NCBI RefSeq assembly: GCF_000182925.2
Contig: NC_026501.1
Span: forward strand, 2,976,001 to 3,040,000
Origin: Neurospora crassa OR74A
Lineage: Eukaryota; Ascomycota; Sordariomycetes; Sordariales; Sordariaceae
Length of the DNA stretch: 64,000 nt
Direction of reading: 5' to 3'
This document shows, in pieces, positions 58,801 through 64,000 of the stretch; the stretch's first letter is position 1, and each line of letters begins with the position of its first letter. A program made the position numbers and the translations under genes. Below the pieces are notes generated by a model. That model made no database searches and had not been told where the DNA came from. It was given only the letters and a program-made list of their open reading frames with translations.

Positions 58801-61800
58801 CCCAAGCGGTCCTGTCCGTGTAGCGTCTTGCGAGAGACGGAGAGAAGAGAAAAGTTGCGCTTCTGCCACATGCTCGCATCTCTTCCTGACTTTGAAGTAG
58901 TGTAGAACGGCCGTTAGGTACCTCGCGACTGCATTGTACATGCAACAGCGCGGAGGAGTACCGAGAATGCGGAATACGGACGCCGAGTATCTCGTCACGG
59001 AGCACAGGTCTCCACACACACCATCAAAGGTGGGTGGATGCAAGACCAGGACCGAATCGAGAGTGCCGATGACTGTGGTGACGGCAAATTGGGTGGGGGG
59101 AGGGGGTGGGGTCTCGGTTAGGGTGCTCGGCGTATCAGGGTACCTTGAGGTGCCTCGTCAAGAGGGTCTAGCGCGAGGATATGTTTGTGCTCGTGTGCCC
59201 CAAGTGTTCGAGCGAACGGAAGCCTTCCGCTAGATTGGGGAAATGAGCGCCGGATATGCCTTGGCCTCATTGATGGAAATCCGGAAAAGCAAGATAGAAT
59301 AGATTATCGTCGCGTCGTAGTGACGCTATGTATTGAGGACGAATCCATGGCCAGGGCTTTCCGAGCTGCCTTTGACGATGGGTGAAGCAGAGAAAGAAGA
59401 GCGAGCAATCCCATCAGGGGGAATTCCCTTGGGGAAAACGGTTGTGGTCAGCGCGAGATGCTTGCCGGCAAGTAGAACACCTCCAGGTGACCTACTAGTG
59501 TATGTTGAACGGCATGCCAAGCACTGTAATGTACGGATAGGTAGCCGACAGCTAAGCGTACCGGAACAAAGTTTATCACGTATCTTACCGAAACTATGCG
59601 CTTCATGCACGTATAGGCTCTCCGAGACTTTCCCAGCGCGGACCTAGGTTGCTGTCATCTGTTGTTTGTATCAATTCTCAAGACTTGTTGCCCAGTCTCA
59701 ATCTTTTTTACTCCTTTCTTGCCGACGACTCCAGAACCTAAGTACCGCTAGTGTATGGGTGTACACTACGCGCTCATTCTCGTATTCTTCGGACCTTATG
59801 AGTCGTGCAATGCCAGCTTGTGCAATACTCCGACGGTAGAGCATGTGATCGTATGGGGAAATGTGTCGACTACATCCAATTGGTTTGGAACTTGTCGTCT
59901 CAATGACAAATCCATCACGTACGGTGTCAGACGCTGGGTGCTTGATCACCAATTGGCCCAAAGATGACTGTGTGCCCAAACGGAGGAGATACGTACCTGC
60001 TACGCACGTCTCATAACGTAGGAAATTGAAACCGACACCTCAATTGCACTTGCCGAGTATGAGCGGTGACGGATGCGTTGCTACCAGCCCCGGCACCAAG
60101 GACGCATCACGTTGCATCCGAACGACCACTGAAGACACCAAGAAATTACCCTGTGTGGCATAGTAAAACCACAAAGTGCAGAGCTCTTCCACTCCTCCCT
60201 CGGCACGTACAACTGGCGAGAAATAGCAGTCGAACGACGGGTCACCCGTCCTATGCAAAGCAAATCAAGCCAAGCGATAGGACAACGGGCGAGCAACATG
60301 TAGGTATGTTTCTTGACCGCCATTACCATCAGAAGGCCTAGATGGGAGATGGGGGTATTGACATAAAATCCAAAGTGGAAGCTAATTTACTCCTCCGCCA
60401 GCAGACCATCGGAGCTTACTGTGTAAGTGGCAGCAAAACGGACGACGTACGGAACATGGTATGTCCTTATATGGGATCAAAAACGCTACTGAAAGATACA
60501 GCCGTACAGTTGAATTGGGAATCTATCCTCTTGGGCCTTTGCACAACCAGATGTTTCCTCCAAAATACCATCCAATAATTCGTTGTCAGCCACATTAACA
60601 GTTCAAGGAACGAAACGCATCATTTCGAGTTTCCTCGACCTTTTTTTGCTTTATCTTTTTTCTTTTCTTTTTATTTGTTCTTTCTTTTTTTGTTGGGTTC
60701 GCCTTGGCATGCCTCGTTGTGTTCCAGACGGAGATGCCAGAGCAGGGTTCACGGGGGAAGCTGGGATTCAAACACGCCTTTCCCATCATTCATCCCCCAT
60801 CCCAGTCCCACGCTGGCGTCCATGGATGGCTTTCATGGGTGTCCTCCATGTCTTGTCTCCATGCGTTCGCTTGAATGGTTGCCCTGTCACCCGCTGCTTT
60901 GGCTGCTTTCTTGAAACCATGCTCAATCCCAGTTGTCTGTCTGTCCAACCACCCTGCTGGTGTGCCTGGCAGACAACAGCTTACCGGCACCTCTCTTCAA
61001 TGTAATTTGTCCTTCTTCACCCCTTTCTTCCATTACACCTTTTTCCGGACGTCTCGAGAACCAGGGTAAAGAGGATTCATGCATGGTCCAGTACGGGCAC
61101 GGGGGGTGTTCCCTTGCGAGCCAGTCAACATTCCATCGCCTTGCCGCAACAATTCCCTGACAAGCACCCTCTTTAGGGTACTCACCCCAGGCTTCGAAGA
61201 AGCTTCAGAAGCTTCCATCGTAGGGTTGCTGTACCATGAAGCTCAGGGTCCCTATGTGCGGGTCGGTGTTCCTCCACTGGCTGTCTTTTCTCAAGCCTAA
61301 TGCAGGCCGCCCAACGGTCGCAAACAGGTAGGTATATCCTTGCCCCCGGACTTTGTCTCGGAAGCCTATCTTTTAGAAATGCCCCCCAAGAGCATCCTGA
61401 ACTTAAAGCGCCTTCTGCAAGATTACGCGATGTTGGAAAATACCGGCCATGATTACAGTCAGACTCGGCTTCTACAATATCACTGTCCAATGCATCCTTG
61501 TCAGCATTTGCCCTGCTTAGACGCAACATTGCAGAGGATCCCGTTTGCATCTAGAACTAAGTAGTCCCTTCCGGCTGTTAGTGACAGTGTTCCTGTCTCA
61601 TTGCGCGCGCGTGCTTATGAGAACTTGTTGCTAAAATGTTTGATGTGGATTGGTTTCATTTCGGGTTTTGTGTTGCTCTATACCATCGAAAAAAGTCGCT
61701 GTGCAGCTTTGTCCGACGATCACGGACTTTGTACCCCTGCTCTTGTGAAGGCAACCACATAGGTTCTTTCACCCGTGCCCTCATGTCCAATAAATACAAA

Positions 61801-64000
61801 ATCTGGAGCGCTGCTACTATGATAACTTTGCTCTCGGCGAGTGTCACTCTCGGCCTACGTACCTCCTACCGCTTCGGTATTTGAGCTTTCATCCGTCTCA
61901 GGTGGACACAGCATCGCGTGTTTTCTCGGAGCAATCTGCCCGACGTACGGGCTCATTGCTTCTATCCAAACGTGCGCGTACCTGTATTTTCAGTCTTGAA
62001 GCGAGTAGCCGTCAAAACCAAGCTTAGAAGAAGCGATGAAAGGCTTCCATCTGAGGACATCGATTGTCACCCCGTTCACGTGTTCGCGTCTAGCAGCGTG
62101 TCTTTACTTCCCCACAGACACACACCCCTGAGGGAAGGAGTGCTAGGCTGCAGGTGCGGGTGCCCCTTGCAAATTTGGATTACTGGCGCAGTTGGGCTGG
62201 CCGGCGATGTCTGAGGAAGCCCATTTGTTGATTCCTCGGTCCGTCTTCTCTGAACACGTACCTCGAGCTTCATCTTTTTGTTAGACGTATTCTTCCTCGC
62301 ACCAAATCTAAGCTGCAAAGCTAGAAAAAAAAGAAAAAAAAACTCGCGTCTACCTCCACGACTATCGAGATTGTGCGCGCATCCATTCTATTGAACCACT
62401 GCACCCCCCTTGCCCTTCCGTCTTTTTCAAACAGCTTTCCAAGCTTTCAGACTTCCAGACTCCCGCTAGTCAAAGTCAAAGGAGATACTTTAGCCAGCGC
62501 AGTGCTTCTACCCCGCACCAGCGATTGCTCGAATTTCTACCTGTAGCTTCAACTGGCATTTTCAGGAACAATCTTCAGGTACGTGAAGTCAGTTGCGGCA
62601 AACTTGCGATGGCATATCCCCGCTGCTGTACCTCTTGCTGGCTGTGTCGGGTATCGCCAGTTGTTTCTTATCCAAACCCTATATGCGCCTGGGCGTTTGA
62701 CACTATCCCACCATCCCCACGCTCCAATTGCGCACTCCTGCCTTCACTTGTCGTCCAGGCACGATCTGGAACCTGGCTGTGCTTTTAGACACCTTTCCCG
62801 TGGCGTTTCTCCAGGCTCGGCGGCATGATGCTTGTCCCCTACCCTAATCCCGGCCCGCCTGCCATGCCGTTCCGCAAGCTCCCCGTCGATAGCCCTTGAA
62901 GACCCAACACCAGGTACCTAGCTTGGCTACAACCTCGCTGTCTACATCTGGGTAACTCCCAAACCATGCCTTGCTCTTTCATGTAGAGATATTCGTGATA
63001 TTTTCTTATACCTTAGAGCCTAACTTTGGGTTCACGGGGGTCCTAGTGGTGCTTATCAACACGTCTTGTTCATCATACTGATTTCTAACTGCCGTGTAAC
63101 TCACAGAGCTACCAGCCCTGCCACCTCCGCGATCATCCTTGCTCCGCCCACGAACGACCTCCATCCGAACGTGCTTTCGACGGCAACCTGGTGCACGCGG
63201 TGACAGGTCTACAAACCATTCATACAATAACAGCTTTATACATAGTACAACATCACCATTGATCGCGGTCCGCCCCGAATTGGACGCACCACTTCGCACC
63301 ATACCACAATATCCACTTGAGACGACCTCTTCATCCGATTTTTGCCCCGGGCTATTTACCTGGGGACTGGTATGTCATCTTTTTCGACATTCATCCAGGT
63401 ACATGCTAGTACAACACACCTGTCCCTTCAAACCTACGGTCTCCGTCGAATCCCCATTCGATCCCCTCAATTGCAGAGGTCCAAATACTTCGATCTCGAA
63501 CAATGCACCGCATATAGAAAGCCAAGCACATCACTGAACTTATCTAACATTTCATCCAGGGTCAGGGATTCCACGCTCCGATTTAGTGAAGGTCAGTCAA
63601 ACCCACAGCGGCTCCAACCAATTTGATATTCGGCCAAGGAGCCGACACAGCTCCAATTCTCTGCAATCTAATACAAAGCGCTTCCGGCGTTGACATCGAG
63701 AGGTGACGTATCTGCAGAGACTAACATAAGCGTGTGCAGCGCGTCACAGCCGACTACAGACCCCGGCTGCCTCCAAAGTTTCGTTGAAAGGTAAGGTACG
63801 AACGTACATGTATGTAACAAAGTTGAAGCTTCAGTTCCACCTGCATGATAACCCTTCTGCCCTCGCACGTGGCTGCAGCAGGGGCTGTCCACCACACTGG
63901 CCCTGGCAGATTGCCCCTGAGTTGGTTTCCCAAGTCGCAGCATGAATTGACTACTGTACTACTTTCGACTAAATCGAAGCAAAACAGACACTGACCTGAA

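Larger units (their letters stand above)
51048..64000. other. Gene-poor right part of the window, 13 kb
   Basis: No open frame here shows a recognisable family or a phase-consistent multi-exon structure. Contents seen: (GA)n at 53870-53896, (TATG)n at 55839-55860, CATCC/CACCC-type repeats at 55999-56030, T-rich tracts near 57270 and 60640-60690, and a C/T-rich stretch from about 62340 onward that could be the leader of a gene beyond the right edge. A frame at 56406-56620 has codon-like third-position bias but no homology I recognise. Confidence 0.45.

Noticed and set aside
58406-59017. 203-codon frame on the minus strand
   Set aside because: No recognisable motif, and neighbouring frames on both strands are also open in this stretch, so openness alone is weak evidence.
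1-64000. CRISPR arrays, bacterial operons, rRNA genes, LTR or LINE elements
   Set aside because: Nothing of the kind was seen; the DNA is eukaryotic and no reverse transcriptase, integrase or long terminal repeats were recognised.

Overview
The window reads as nuclear DNA of a filamentous ascomycete, most likely a Sordariomycete close to Neurospora or Sordaria. Genes are split by short introns (about 50-100 nt) with GT..AG ends and CTAAC/CTGAC-type branch sites. The gene families fit (AICAR transformylase/IMP cyclohydrolase, Hsp78, Psf1, Rpn13, Pex4, argininosuccinate synthase, Cgr1, an Anp1-type mannosyltransferase). Two genes belong to families expanded in Pezizomycotina (a rhodopsin/SAT4-type membrane protein and a NACHT NTPase). 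The order-level placement is inferred from the look of the proteins, not from a search.

Layout. 1-1208 (-): 5' part of a SAT4/rhodopsin-like seven-helix protein gene that runs off the left edge. 1209-5943: gene-free, with two diverged copies of a ~150 bp repeat. 5944-9429 (+): a NACHT/STAND protein. 10585-12526 (-): ADE16/17-type purine enzyme. 13452-13616 (+): a U6 snRNA gene interrupted by a 61-nt spliceosomal-type intron, with a TATA box upstream and a B-box downstream. 14412-16844 (-): mitochondrial Hsp78. 18436-19210 (+): GINS subunit Psf1, followed by a decayed coding relic. 21088-24649 (+): SulP-STAS-cNMP-binding transporter (Vsb1 type). 25036-26662 (-): Cus2/Tat-SF1 splicing factor. 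27236-28866 (-): proteasome receptor Rpn13. 30051-31238 (+): Anp1-type mannosyltransferase. 32465-33084 (-): peroxisomal E2 Pex4. 34512-37364 (-): a 950-residue mostly disordered protein. 37365-46091: a long gene-poor stretch with simple repeats and a 279-bp inverted-repeat element. 46092-47845 (-): argininosuccinate synthase, divergent from CGR1 (48319-48820, +). 49604-51047 (+): a coiled-coil membrane protein of unknown role. 51048-64000: almost 13 kb in which I can support no gene.

Most genes are housekeeping genes with no operon-like logic. Points of regulation or architecture that stand out are: the U6 gene, whose intron carries a partial second copy of exon 1 and a consensus A-box; the arg gene, whose ATP-binding loop is spread over 14-nt exons and whose promoter carries a TGAGTCA cross-pathway-control site; the NACHT protein with an altered Walker B; and two stop-free 57-nt introns in the transporter gene.

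All exon boundaries were placed by eye from splice signals, reading phase and recalled family conservation; none was tested against transcripts or databases.
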